Positions 19,660 to 28,569 of a DNA stretch of 64,000 bases are shown here, piece after piece. The notes below the pieces were generated by a model. That model was not told where the DNA came from, did not search any database, and saw nothing but the letters and a program-made list of their open reading frames with translations. This DNA is from an uncultured Bacteroidales bacterium (GTDB taxonomy: Bacteria > Bacteroidota > Bacteroidia > Bacteroidales > UBA932). Positions within the stretch are counted from its first letter, which is position 1, and each line of letters starts with the position of its first letter. The DNA lies in NCBI GenBank assembly GCA_934680015.1, contig CAKUSP010000009.1:33872-97871 (forward strand), given 5' to 3'. A program made the translations under genes and the position numbers.

Positions 19660-20655
19660 TTACATCGTTACATCATAATGCTCCTCTTCCCAATCCTTCA
19701 CTGTAGGGTCAAAACCACCTCCTCCTGGAGTCGGTGGAGTGATAGGTTTAGGAATATCAATTACATCATCTATTAAAAGCCAATGATGTTTTATACATAT
19801 CTCACTTTTAAAAAGATCTGTAATGTTGTATTTTTTCTCCACACGCGTTCCATCCGAAGTTACTATATCAAAATCAAGATACAATTCATTCACCCCATCC
19901 GGAATACGTCCAAAAGTATTGAATACATTACAAACCACAGAAGATCCCTTATCCTCGCTGGTAATAAGAGGAATGTTGATAGAGCATGACTCATCCGTTT
20001 CTACCTGCCGACTAGTTACTCCTATTCCAGGAGTCATGTCCGTAAGGACAGCACGAGCCGAGGATATATACTCTGCTCCACTCACTCCTACCTGTAAATA
20101 ATACGACTCTACAAGGGTAGTAGCCTCCATCTCTATAGTATATATTCCGTTATGATAAGGAATATTCAGTCCATCACTACAAGCAGATACAATGTGCTCA
20201 GGCTGGTATCTAAGCGATTGGCCTGGAAGAGTTTTTACCTCACTTTCAGGGATCAGATCCGTGTAAGCTCTTATCGAGCCGTAACTACTCTGGCCCTCCA
20301 CCAGAGAATGCTCTTCACCGAATTGATAGGCAACTACTCTGTAATCTCCTGGTAGTATCGATATATCCCCGGAAATGCTTCTCACGCCATCTTTACTACT
20401 TACTGATGAGATAAAACTTTCTGCTAAAAGTTCATTCCCTGATGCATTGTAAAAGAGAACGTGCATTACCTCAGGTGATATGGTAGGCACAACTATATTC
20501 GGATTATAAATATCACAAGTCACATTCTGAACATTCTCGACATTAATACTTACCTTTATGCGCGTATAAAAATCAGGATCTTCAAGTGGGCGTCGCACAC
20601 AAGAGAATAGGCCTAAAACCATCAGCATAAAAGGGATAAAACTACTGAACTTCAT
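19660..20655 (-). CDS. DUF5119 family lipoprotein of the fimbrial operon
   Basis: 331 residues, lipobox LFSC. A compact beta-rich protein with the DUF5119 pattern: RRPLEDPDFYTRIKVSINVE just after the anchor, an MHVLFYNASGNEL strand and LPGDYRVVAYQFGEE. Proteins of this type commonly accompany DUF3575 and fimbrillin genes and resemble FimB/Mfa2 N-domains, so an anchor or assembly role is likely. It lies 1 bp after the DUF3575 gene. The C-terminus has a proline/glycine-rich linker (PTPGGGGFDP) before the end. Confidence 0.82.
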   Translation of the reverse strand: MKFSSFIPFMLMVLGLFSCVRRPLEDPDFYTRIKVSINVENVQNVTCDIYNPNIVVPTISPEVMHVLFYNASGNELLAESFISSVSSKDGVRSISGDISILPGDYRVVAYQFGEEHSLVEGQSSYGSIRAYTDLIPESEVKTLPGQSLRYQPEHIVSACSDGLNIPYHNGIYTIEMEATTLVESYYLQVGVSGAEYISSARAVLTDMTPGIGVTSRQVETDESCSINIPLITSEDKGSSVVCNVFNTFGRIPDGVNELYLDFDIVTSDGTRVEKKYNITDLFKSEICIKHHWLLIDDVIDIPKPITPPTPGGGGFDPTVKDWEEEHYDVTM

Positions 20656-20656
20656 A

Positions 20657-21895
20657 TCAATATTTCCTTTTATGAGATGAATAAATAGGGAGAATAACGC
20701 TTACCGACGCTCCCACCGGCCCCCATAAAGTGTATTTTCCCACTTTATAAGGGTCCCTAAACAGATGTTCATAATCAAGGCTTGGCTGATAATGCCTGTA
20801 GTCTGACGATAAATAACCTAGACTAAGTCCAAGTTCCACTCTAAAATACTTTCGTATTGGGAAAACATAGCCTAGCGTAGCCCCAACAGACCAATACTCT
20901 CCTTGATAACAAAGGGATTTATCCCACTGAAGGTCGTATTGAGCGGTCTTTCCATATATTCCTGCATACCACCCACTCATGCGCTGAGCATCTCGTGGCG
21001 CTATATAGTAACGGCCCTCGATGACGAGTTCTTGAATCTGAAAAGCGTATTTTCGATCATGTGGGCCCCATGCCCACCACGGATTCAAATAATTAACACC
21101 CAGACTAAACGACTCACCTAACGGGATTTCTACTCCTACATTCAAAGCCGTTACCGCATCATATAGAATATTAGTCTTCACAGTAGCCAAAAGACTCTGG
21201 ACTTTCTGCTCTTGAGGTGAAACAGATCTTTTCAATATTTCCTCGGGTGATCTAAGAGTATCTGCCAATTCGTCTTGAGGGATAACGGCCAATGCTTCAC
21301 TCCACACACAAATCCATGTAGCCGCTCTTAAACGACGCATATAATTTTTCTTCAAGTAGTTCCAGGTAACTCCAGAGTCAAGATTCTTAATTCTCCATTT
21401 CCTTGTTTCTTCTCCTATTCCTTCTGCATGTAGAATACGAAGCAATGCTTCTCTATTAGGTCGGAAATAGTTCTGCTCGACTAAAGCAGTAAGACCTGGC
21501 CAGTTTTCAGCTAGCGGACTGATTTTAATCTTCCCATCGTCGAGTTTCCCGTTTTTACTTAAATGAAGCAATAGGGATTTCGCTGCTTGCGCACGCTTTT
21601 CAGACAGCCACTTATTGTGAGGATAACCGCCTTCCGGAGAAGCCCATGCATATACGGTTATACTATCTACATGCTGCGCATTATTCAGGTAATATCGGAT
21701 TCTGGCTATAGACTTACCGTTGTCTAGATAATCCGGATCTACATCTATCTTGTCAAATCTGTAATGAATCGTAAACTCCTCCCTAGACCTAGATAACTCA
21801 AAAGACTTTTCTGCCTGGGCATTTGCTGGAGCCCAGAAGAAAAAAGCGATACTAACTAGCACCGCGGAAACGATTTTACCATAATTAGAAATCAT
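20657..21895 (-). CDS. OmpA-like / DUF3575 outer-membrane protein, first fimbrial gene
   Basis: About 412 residues from ATG at 21895 (a GTG directly before it is an alternative). The signal peptide ends near ANAQA. Residues about 45-190 have an OmpA-like periplasmic fold (ITVYAWASPEGGYPHNKWLSEKRAQAAKS). Residues about 230-412 have alternating strands with aromatic girdles (NILYDAVTALNVGVEIPLG, WSVGATLGYVFPIRKYFRVEL) typical of the DUF3575 beta-barrel. It is the first gene of the fimbrial operon, just downstream of the poly-C promoter, so its 5' leader is only about 15-20 nt. It probably anchors or exports fimbrial parts at the outer membrane. Confidence 0.85.
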   Translation of the reverse strand: MISNYGKIVSAVLVSIAFFFWAPANAQAEKSFELSRSREEFTIHYRFDKIDVDPDYLDNGKSIARIRYYLNNAQHVDSITVYAWASPEGGYPHNKWLSEKRAQAAKSLLLHLSKNGKLDDGKIKISPLAENWPGLTALVEQNYFRPNREALLRILHAEGIGEETRKWRIKNLDSGVTWNYLKKNYMRRLRAATWICVWSEALAVIPQDELADTLRSPEEILKRSVSPQEQKVQSLLATVKTNILYDAVTALNVGVEIPLGESFSLGVNYLNPWWAWGPHDRKYAFQIQELVIEGRYYIAPRDAQRMSGWYAGIYGKTAQYDLQWDKSLCYQGEYWSVGATLGYVFPIRKYFRVELGLSLGYLSSDYRHYQPSLDYEHLFRDPYKVGKYTLWGPVGASVSVILPIYSSHKRKY

Positions 21896-21918
21896 CACTG
21901 CTAACCATCACGGCTTCG

Positions 21919-21950
21919 CAAAGATAATACATTACCCCCCCCCTTCCAAA
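21919..21950 (-). promoter_or_regulatory. Fimbrial operon promoter with homopolymer in the spacer
   Basis: On the reverse strand a -33 box TTTG (21947-21950) and a -7 box TATCTTTG (21919-21926) are separated by 20 nt, matching the Bacteroidota consensus. The spacer contains nine consecutive G. Any gain or loss of G changes the spacing, so strength should vary with tract length. Confidence 0.75.
21935..21943. repeat. Poly-C (poly-G on coding strand) tract of nine
   Basis: Nine consecutive C on the plus strand, flanked by ATTA and TTCCAAA. By eye it is the longest G/C homopolymer in the window. It lies exactly between the two boxes of the fimbrial promoter. Confidence 0.95.
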
Positions 21951-21991
21951 TTTTTTTAACAAAATTTTAATATTTTTTTAATAATTCACGA

Positions 21992-22750
21992 TTATCGCTC
22001 AATCCATGACATAAAATCTTCTACTCTAGACCTGCTTACAGTCATCTCTACATCACTTTTTATTGAAGGGATAACACGTAACCGCCCGCCTATCTGCTTA
22101 ACGATACTCTTTATAACCTTGTATGACACTATCACACTTCGAGAAATTCTAAAGAACGAATCCGATGGTAATTCCTCTACTATCACATCTAACGAAGAAT
22201 CTATTATATACCTATCTCCATCAAAAGTAACTAGATAATTATTCTTCTCCTCTGAATATATAAAAGCAATATTGGACACCTCCACAGGAATTATCCTGTC
22301 ATTAAACTTGACTATATATCTTTCTTTATAGACTTTCTTATTCTCTGGGGCAGAGGAAAATTTGGAAAAAAGATAATCGATATCCACCACACCGCCGCTC
22401 ATGCGACATCGCCCTACTGCCCGACGAAGAGCATCCGGTTCAATCGGTTTTAGAAGATAATCCACACTTCCAGCCTCGAATGCCTTTATCGCATAATTGT
22501 CATAAGCAGTGGTCATTACTACTTTCGAATTCACCTTTACCCTACGAAAAATGTCAAAACAATTCCCGTCCGACAATTCCACATCCATAAAAATCACATC
22601 CGGATGATGAGAAGTGTCTTCAAGCCACTGCACCGTTTCCTTAACAGAAGAACAGATACCATCCACCTCGACATCTGGAAACAGTCTATTCAACTTACCA
22701 ACAAGACTCTTTTGAGCCATCGCTTCATCTTCTACTATTAACACTTTCAT
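21992..22750 (-). CDS. LytTR-family response regulator
   Basis: 252 residues. The receiver domain (1-120) has acidic residues in VEDEA (7-9), phospho-acceptor Asp56 in FMDVELSDG, Thr80/81 and Lys101 in YLLKPIEP. A LytTR DNA-binding domain (about 145-250) has the FRISRSVIVSYKVIKSI core. LytTR regulators bind direct repeats upstream of target genes, often surface and virulence loci. The start overlaps the end of the kinase gene by 4 nt. It lies directly upstream of, and reads into, the fimbrial operon, whose promoter is only 66-73 nt downstream; control of the fimbriae is a strong positional inference. Confidence 0.9.
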   Translation of the reverse strand: MKVLIVEDEAMAQKSLVGKLNRLFPDVEVDGICSSVKETVQWLEDTSHHPDVIFMDVELSDGNCFDIFRRVKVNSKVVMTTAYDNYAIKAFEAGSVDYLLKPIEPDALRRAVGRCRMSGGVVDIDYLFSKFSSAPENKKVYKERYIVKFNDRIIPVEVSNIAFIYSEEKNNYLVTFDGDRYIIDSSLDVIVEELPSDSFFRISRSVIVSYKVIKSIVKQIGGRLRVIPSIKSDVEMTVSRSRVEDFMSWIER

Positions 22751-24090
22751 AATAATGGCAATTTTACACAGTACGACGACTGCGATGAAATAATCTCCAC
22801 ATTCTTACCACACAAATCCAAATATTGACCTCTAATATATTTATGTCCAAGCCCCGTTGAAGGAGTAGAGCTGACCTTAGGAATAATATTATTTCTAACC
22901 TGCAAATACTCCCCATCCGAATTGATTTCAATCATAAGAGGATCATCCGCCCTAATGGCATTATGCTTTGTAGCATTTTCTATCAACAGCTGGATGGCAC
23001 AGGGCAGAATCATCTTCGACATATCAGACTCTCTAACTTTATACTCTACTACAAAACCTTTAGGAAAGCGTACCTTTAACAAATCCACATACCCTTCCAC
23101 AAATTCCAACTCTTCACGGAGCGTAACCAAATCCCTTTCTTCACTCTTTATAAGATACCTATATACCCCTGCCAATTTATGTGTATATAAACTTGCCTGC
23201 TCGTTTTTTCCCTCACATATTAGACAATCCAAAATATTCAGTGAATTGAACAAAAAATGAGGATTAACCTGACGCTTCAACTTGATGTAACGATATTGGG
23301 CAAGATTCGCCCTTTCTTTTGCCTCCGCCATCTGAGTTCTCGATATTTGAACATAATGGACCAGATACATTAGACTGAAAAGCAATATATTAGCCAATAA
23401 AGACACCATATAACGCAGAAAGAATTCTGCATCCACATTCACGATCAAAGCCTCAGGAACTGATACTGCAAATAAGAAAACAACCAGACTAACTATTCTA
23501 AATCCAACTTTCCATTTGCCATAAACAGAGTGTATAAAATGAATGTACAACACATCCGCGCATAGGAGCAATACTAAAGACACGCTATTGTTAAGTACCC
23601 CATGTACAACACCAAATAATTGATCTGCAGTAATATTACGAGTGGCAAAAATGCTACCTATCACATATCGAAGGAGCAAGATTCCACATGCACCTACTAT
23701 TATGTATCGGATATAATTAATGCTACTTCTATCTTCGTCTCTTTTGAAAAATTTTGAAAGCCATGATATTGACCAACCTAAAATCTCGGTAGTCAAAACA
23801 GTGGACAAAGCGTGCACAGCGATGCCAGAAGAAATCACCCTTGATAGGACATCAGCTCCCACCATTCCTAAGACATACCCCAACACATTAACTGCAATGA
23901 TACTGACAGCAAAAAATTCTACCACTACATGCTTTTTAAAGCAGATTATAACGGCCATGGCAATAGTCAACATGGTAAGTGCCATTTCATCCCCATAGCC
24001 GAGTGTTCTACACGAAAAGGCCAATACCGCATGTAGAACAGCGAAAATGTGGATAATCCAGGCTATCCTTATGTTCTTTATACTTTTCAT
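22747..24090 (-). CDS. LytS/YehU-type sensor histidine kinase
   Basis: 447 residues. The N-terminal 250 residues hold several hydrophobic helices (probably eight or so) and no obvious extracellular domain. A coiled coil leads to a His_kinase domain with the phospho-acceptor in NPHFLFNSLN, and a HATPase-like end includes QLLIENATKHNAI and GLGHKYIRGQYLDLCG. This is the membrane kinase class paired with LytTR regulators, with its regulator overlapping by 4 nt. The signal sensed is unknown. Confidence 0.9.
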   Translation of the reverse strand: MKSIKNIRIAWIIHIFAVLHAVLAFSCRTLGYGDEMALTMLTIAMAVIICFKKHVVVEFFAVSIIAVNVLGYVLGMVGADVLSRVISSGIAVHALSTVLTTEILGWSISWLSKFFKRDEDRSSINYIRYIIVGACGILLLRYVIGSIFATRNITADQLFGVVHGVLNNSVSLVLLLCADVLYIHFIHSVYGKWKVGFRIVSLVVFLFAVSVPEALIVNVDAEFFLRYMVSLLANILLFSLMYLVHYVQISRTQMAEAKERANLAQYRYIKLKRQVNPHFLFNSLNILDCLICEGKNEQASLYTHKLAGVYRYLIKSEERDLVTLREELEFVEGYVDLLKVRFPKGFVVEYKVRESDMSKMILPCAIQLLIENATKHNAIRADDPLMIEINSDGEYLQVRNNIIPKVSSTPSTGLGHKYIRGQYLDLCGKNVEIISSQSSYCVKLPLL

Positions 24091-24106
24091 ATTATACCAT
24101 CAATCA

Positions 24107-24114
24107 CGAATATA
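24107..24114 (-). promoter_or_regulatory. Possible -7 box for the kinase-regulator pair
   Basis: Reverse-strand TATATTCG differs from TAnnTTTG at one place; CTTG lies about 20 nt upstream. It is 17 bp before the kinase start. A weak match. Confidence 0.35.
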
Positions 24115-24227
24115 GTAATAATCTAAAAGAAAACAAGAACATCACACTTCATCCTTAAATAATTACCATTCATCGAGCTCTATAGTCATCTCGGTTTATC
24201 GCTTTATTTCTTTACGCTATTTTTATC

Positions 24228-24235
24228 TACTTTCG
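24228..24235 (+). promoter_or_regulatory. Possible -7 box for the MFS-susCDE operon
   Basis: TACTTTCG differs from TAnnTTTG at one place and lies 33 bp before the MFS start. No clear TTTG is seen at -33. A weak match, kept because no better candidate precedes this operon. Confidence 0.35.
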
Positions 24236-24267
24236 TAGCATAGATACACTAAAAATCGTAATCAATA

Positions 24268-25575
24268 ATGCAGAAATCTAAGTTAAGCTTTTGGCAATTA
24301 TGGAATATCAGCTTCGGGTTTTTCGGAGTTCAGATTGCGTATTCTTTGCAAAGTGCCAATATCAGCCGGATATTTGCCACATTGGGAGCAGATCCGCATA
24401 GTCTTAGTTTCTTTTGGATTTTACCTCCACTCATGGGTATGATAGTTCAGCCATTGGTGGGCAAATATAGCGATCGCACTTGGTGCAGACTTGGTCGTCG
24501 CATCCCCTATCTATTTCTAGGCTCTATTATAGCCATTGCTGTGATGTGCCTTCTGCCGAATGCTGGCAGCCTAGGTCTCTCTATAGGAGGAGCCATGATA
24601 TTCGGCTTAGTAGCACTTATGCTTCTTGATACCTCCATCAACATGGCTATGCAACCATTTAAAATGCTAGTTGGCGATATGGTAGGAGAAGAACAGAAAG
24701 CCAAAGCTTATTCTATACAGAGCTTTCTATGTAATGCAGGCAGTCTCGTAGGTTATGTATTCCCATTCGTATTCGCATGGATAGGACTGGCCAATACAGC
24801 CCCTTCAGGTCAAATTCCAGACACGGTGAAATATTCCTTCTACATCGGAGCCTTGATTTTGATTTTATGCGTACTCTTTACCACTCTAAAAGTTAAGGAG
24901 ATGCCGCCTAAAGAATATGCAGAATTCCATGGGATAGACCTAGAAAAGCAAAATAATGAAAAAACACCAGGGTTCCTTTCACTATTAAAGAATGCCCCAT
25001 CTACTTTTTGGAGCGTAGGGCTTGTCCAATTCTTCTGTTGGGCAGCGTTCCTTTACATGTGGACCTACACTAATGGGGCCATAGCTGATAATGTGTGGGG
25101 GACTAGTGATGTTCGCTCCGAAGCATACCAGAGTGCTGGTAATTGGGTGGGAATTCTTTTCGCTGTTCAGGCAATAGGTTCACTTCTGTGGGCTCTTGTC
25201 ATTCCTAAGTTTCGCTCCATCAAGATTGCCTACGCAGTCAGTCTTCTTATAGGGGCCATAGGATTCATCTCAGTGTTCTTTATCCACGACCGCTACCTTC
25301 TATTCATCTCATTCATTCTAATAGGCTTTGCATGGGCCGCCATGCTTGCAGTTCCTTTCACTATACTAACCAATTCCTTAAAAGGCGAACACATAGGCAC
25401 ATACCTAGGACTTTTCAATGGTACCATTTGCCTTCCACAAATAGTGGCAGCAGCCTGTGGAGGTCTTTTACTGAAACTAATGGGAGGCGCTCAGGTCAGC
25501 ATGTTCATTATAGCGGGAATTTTACTTATATTGGGTTCACTAAGCATAATATTTATAAAAATTAATAAAAACTAA
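24268..25575 (+). CDS. MFS sugar transporter (SLC45/GPH-like)
   Basis: 435 residues, about 12 hydrophobic helices. Family features: LSFWQLWNISFGFFGVQIAYSLQ at the start, the loop GKYSDRTWCRLGRRIPYLF between helices 2 and 3 (MFS motif A-like with the RRIPY of SLC45-type sucrose/maltose carriers), and DTSINMAMQPFK in helix 4. Such inner-membrane carriers move di- or oligosaccharides, and in Bacteroidota they are often encoded beside SusCD of alpha-glucan loci. The susC frame starts 18 bp downstream, so it is probably the first gene of the operon. The substrate (maltose or maltodextrin) is inferred. Confidence 0.88.
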   Translation: MQKSKLSFWQLWNISFGFFGVQIAYSLQSANISRIFATLGADPHSLSFFWILPPLMGMIVQPLVGKYSDRTWCRLGRRIPYLFLGSIIAIAVMCLLPNAGSLGLSIGGAMIFGLVALMLLDTSINMAMQPFKMLVGDMVGEEQKAKAYSIQSFLCNAGSLVGYVFPFVFAWIGLANTAPSGQIPDTVKYSFYIGALILILCVLFTTLKVKEMPPKEYAEFHGIDLEKQNNEKTPGFLSLLKNAPSTFWSVGLVQFFCWAAFLYMWTYTNGAIADNVWGTSDVRSEAYQSAGNWVGILFAVQAIGSLLWALVIPKFRSIKIAYAVSLLIGAIGFISVFFIHDRYLLFISFILIGFAWAAMLAVPFTILTNSLKGEHIGTYLGLFNGTICLPQIVAAACGGLLLKLMGGAQVSMFIIAGILLILGSLSIIFIKINKN

Positions 25576-25593
25576 TAACTTTCACCTGTTATT

Positions 25594-28560
25594 ATGAGAA
25601 AATTATCAACACTTTTTACTGTTTTCCTGCTAAGCGCATTGGCCAGTTTTCAGAGCCTTGCCCAATCTGGATATAAGATTGAAGGCGAGGTAGTGGATAA
25701 CTTCGGTCCAGTGTCTGGTGCTGGAGTGCTGGAAAAAGGCACATCTAATGGGACGGCTACAGACCTTGATGGTAAGTTCAGCCTAACCGTTTCTAGCCAA
25801 GACGCTCTCATAGAGATCAGTTTTGTCGGTTATGCTACACAGACATTCGCAGCAGGCAAACTTCCTAAAACGATAAAATTGGCCTAAGATAATCTGTACC
25901 TTGAAGATGCAGTCGTCATCGGTTATGGTTCACAAAAGAAAAAGGAAGTTACAGGTTCTGTAGCATCTGTTAAGGCAGAAGATTTTAACTCTGGAGTTAA
26001 GAGCAATCCTATGGGACTTCTACAAGGCAAAGTAGCCGGTCTTAACATCATCCGCACTACGAGCGATCCTACTGAAACTGGATACAATATCCAAATTAGA
26101 GGCTTTTCAACACTAGACAAAGGGGCCGGTACATCTCCTTTGTTTATTGTCGATGGAGTACCAGTAAGTAACATCGACAATATCTCCCCTAACGAAATAG
26201 CTTCTATGGATGTGCTGAAAGATGGTTCTGCTGCTGCCATCTATGGTACGAGAGGAACAAACGGTGTCATCATCATAACGACAAAGCGTGGAGAAAACTT
26301 CACCGATATAGCACAAACACGCGTTGAATATGCTGGATATGCCTCGGCATCAGTGCGTAATGGCAATCTAGGCATGGCCACCCCTGAAGAATTCGTAAAA
26401 CTTTCCGAACTCTCTAATGGTATGGTTACGCCAGGTATTTATCGCGATGCCGAAGGAAATTACCAACTCACCGATTGGGTGGGAGAACTTACTCGTGATG
26501 TCGCGCTGACACATAGCCACGATATCGCCATCAGCGGTTCCTCAAGCAAATTCAACTACCGAGCTTCCATTTCTCACAAGAATGCCCAAGGTATAGCGAA
26601 AGTGACTAATCGTAAAGAGACCATAGCTAAGATCTCTGCTTCACAAAAAGCACTCAACAACATGCTTGAACTTCAATACGATCTGTCATACATGCAGTAT
26701 CGTAACGACAAATTCTGCGGTAGTTTCAAAGATGCTGCTCTTATGAACCCAACATACCCTATATACGATAAGAGTACCGCTTCTGGTTACTTTACTCCTA
26801 TACGCGCGACTAACCCTGTAGAAAATATGAATAACAAGGAAAGCTACGGCGAGGGAAACTATTTTAGGGGATCTATCAAGGCCACATTAAACCTTATGAA
26901 AGGTCTTAAGTTAAGTGCATTCGGAGCTTTGGAAGATGGAGACAATTATGGATATTGGGCTAATAAAACCATTAACACTGATGTTTCAGGTTCTGGGAAG
27001 GCAGGACGCACTACTGACCTAAATAGAAACAGACTATTCGAAGCCACTCTTGACTACAATACTTCTGTTAATGGACATAATATAGCAGCCGTAGCTGGCT
27101 TCTCATACCAGAACTTCATGTACGATGGCTCAAGCATGGAAAACAAGGGCTTCGCCACAGAAAGTGTTAAATACTTCCAGATAGGGAATGGTGATGCTGA
27201 AGGAACTTTTAGAAGACTTTCCTCATATAGGAACTCTAACACTCTGGCAGCATTTTTCGGCCGTGTAAACTATAACTACCTCGAAAAATACATGCTCAGC
27301 GCATCGCTTAGAAGAGAGGGTTCTTCAAGATTCGGAGCCAATCATAAATGGGGGCTTTTCCCTGCAGTAAGTGCAGGATGGCGAATAAGCGGAGAAGATT
27401 TCATGTCAGATGTAACTGCAGTAAATGACCTTAAACTACGTCTTGGATTCGGTGTCACTGGTAACAACCTGAATTCCGACCTCATGTCTGTAGCCATGCT
27501 GTCTAATGGAGGAACATTCTGGTACAATGGCAAGTATGTAAATACCTACACCGTTTCACAAAATGTCAATCCAGATCTTCGCTGGGAGAAAAAATACGAA
27601 TATAATCTAGGTGTTGACTATGCCCTATTAGACAACAGACTATATGGAAGTCTAGACCTGTACTACAGACAGACTCGCGACCTTCTTTGGGACTACGAGG
27701 TGCCTACTCCTCCATACCAATATCCTACTCTTCTTGCAAATGCCGGACAGATGGACAGCTATGGTGCAGAACTTTCACTAAGCGCTGTTCCAGTCAAAAC
27801 CAACGACTTCACATGGGTTACTACACCTACGATTTCATTTAATCGTAACTACATCACCAAGCTTTCGGACCCTGCACTCGGATTCAACTACAAGCAGACC
27901 ACTTGCGGTGGCGTGGGAGAAGATGGTATGATGAGCACCAATACTCAGATTCTCGAAGAAAAACAAAGTGTAGGTGCATTCTATGGCTTTAAATACTACG
28001 CTATTAAAGACGGAGTATGGTACTTTAAAACTCCTGCAGGAGGTGTAGTGACAAGCGATGGTGCAGTGGAAGCATACAGACAAGTTATCGGTAATGCTCA
28101 GCCAGACTTCACTTTCGGATGGAACAACTCTCTACGATATAAGAACTTCGACCTTACAGTATTCTTCCGTGGAGTATATGGCAATGATGTTTTGAACTTA
28201 ACACGCTGGGCTTATGGTCCTATGGCCAATGTTCAAAATAACATATTCATGAAAGACGTAAATGGCAAGAAGACAGTTCTTGCTAACAAAGCCGTGTTCT
28301 CTGATTACTATCTTGAAGATGGCTCTTATATAAAACTTGATAATATCACATTAGGATATACCTTTAAGGTAAAAGAAAATAGCTATGTCGATCATCTTAG
28401 ACTCTATCTTACAGGTCAGAACCTACTTACTATAACCAAATATAGCGGGCAAGACCCTGAAGTAAATACCACAGATGTAAGGAGTTCAGGTATAGACTAT
28501 TGCGACTTCTACCCTACTGTGGCTACTTTCATGCTTGGAGTGAACATTTCATTCAAATAA
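25594..28560 (+). pseudogene. SusC/RagA TonB-linked outer-membrane receptor, frame interrupted by one TAA
   Basis: One continuous frame of 988 codons interrupted only at codon 98 (TAA at 25885-25887). Before the stop: a signal peptide (to about residue 24) and a CarboxypepD_reg-like beta-sandwich (GYKIEGEVVDNFGPVSGAGV) ending KTIKLA. Directly after the stop the same frame resumes with DNLYLEDAVVIGYGSQKKK, the conserved TonB-box/plug entry of SusC proteins, then plug (GYNIQIRGF, MDVLKDGSAAAIYGTRGTNGVIIITTK) and a full barrel to the terminal aromatic residue (MLGVNISFK). Family members usually have Glu or a polar residue at the stop position, so GAA to TAA is the simplest change. Translation restart at the ATG at 26011 would lack signal and most of the plug entry. 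Either a recent nonsense mutation, stop readthrough, or a sequence error. Confidence 0.85.
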
Positions 28561-28569
28561 TTTAGAAAG

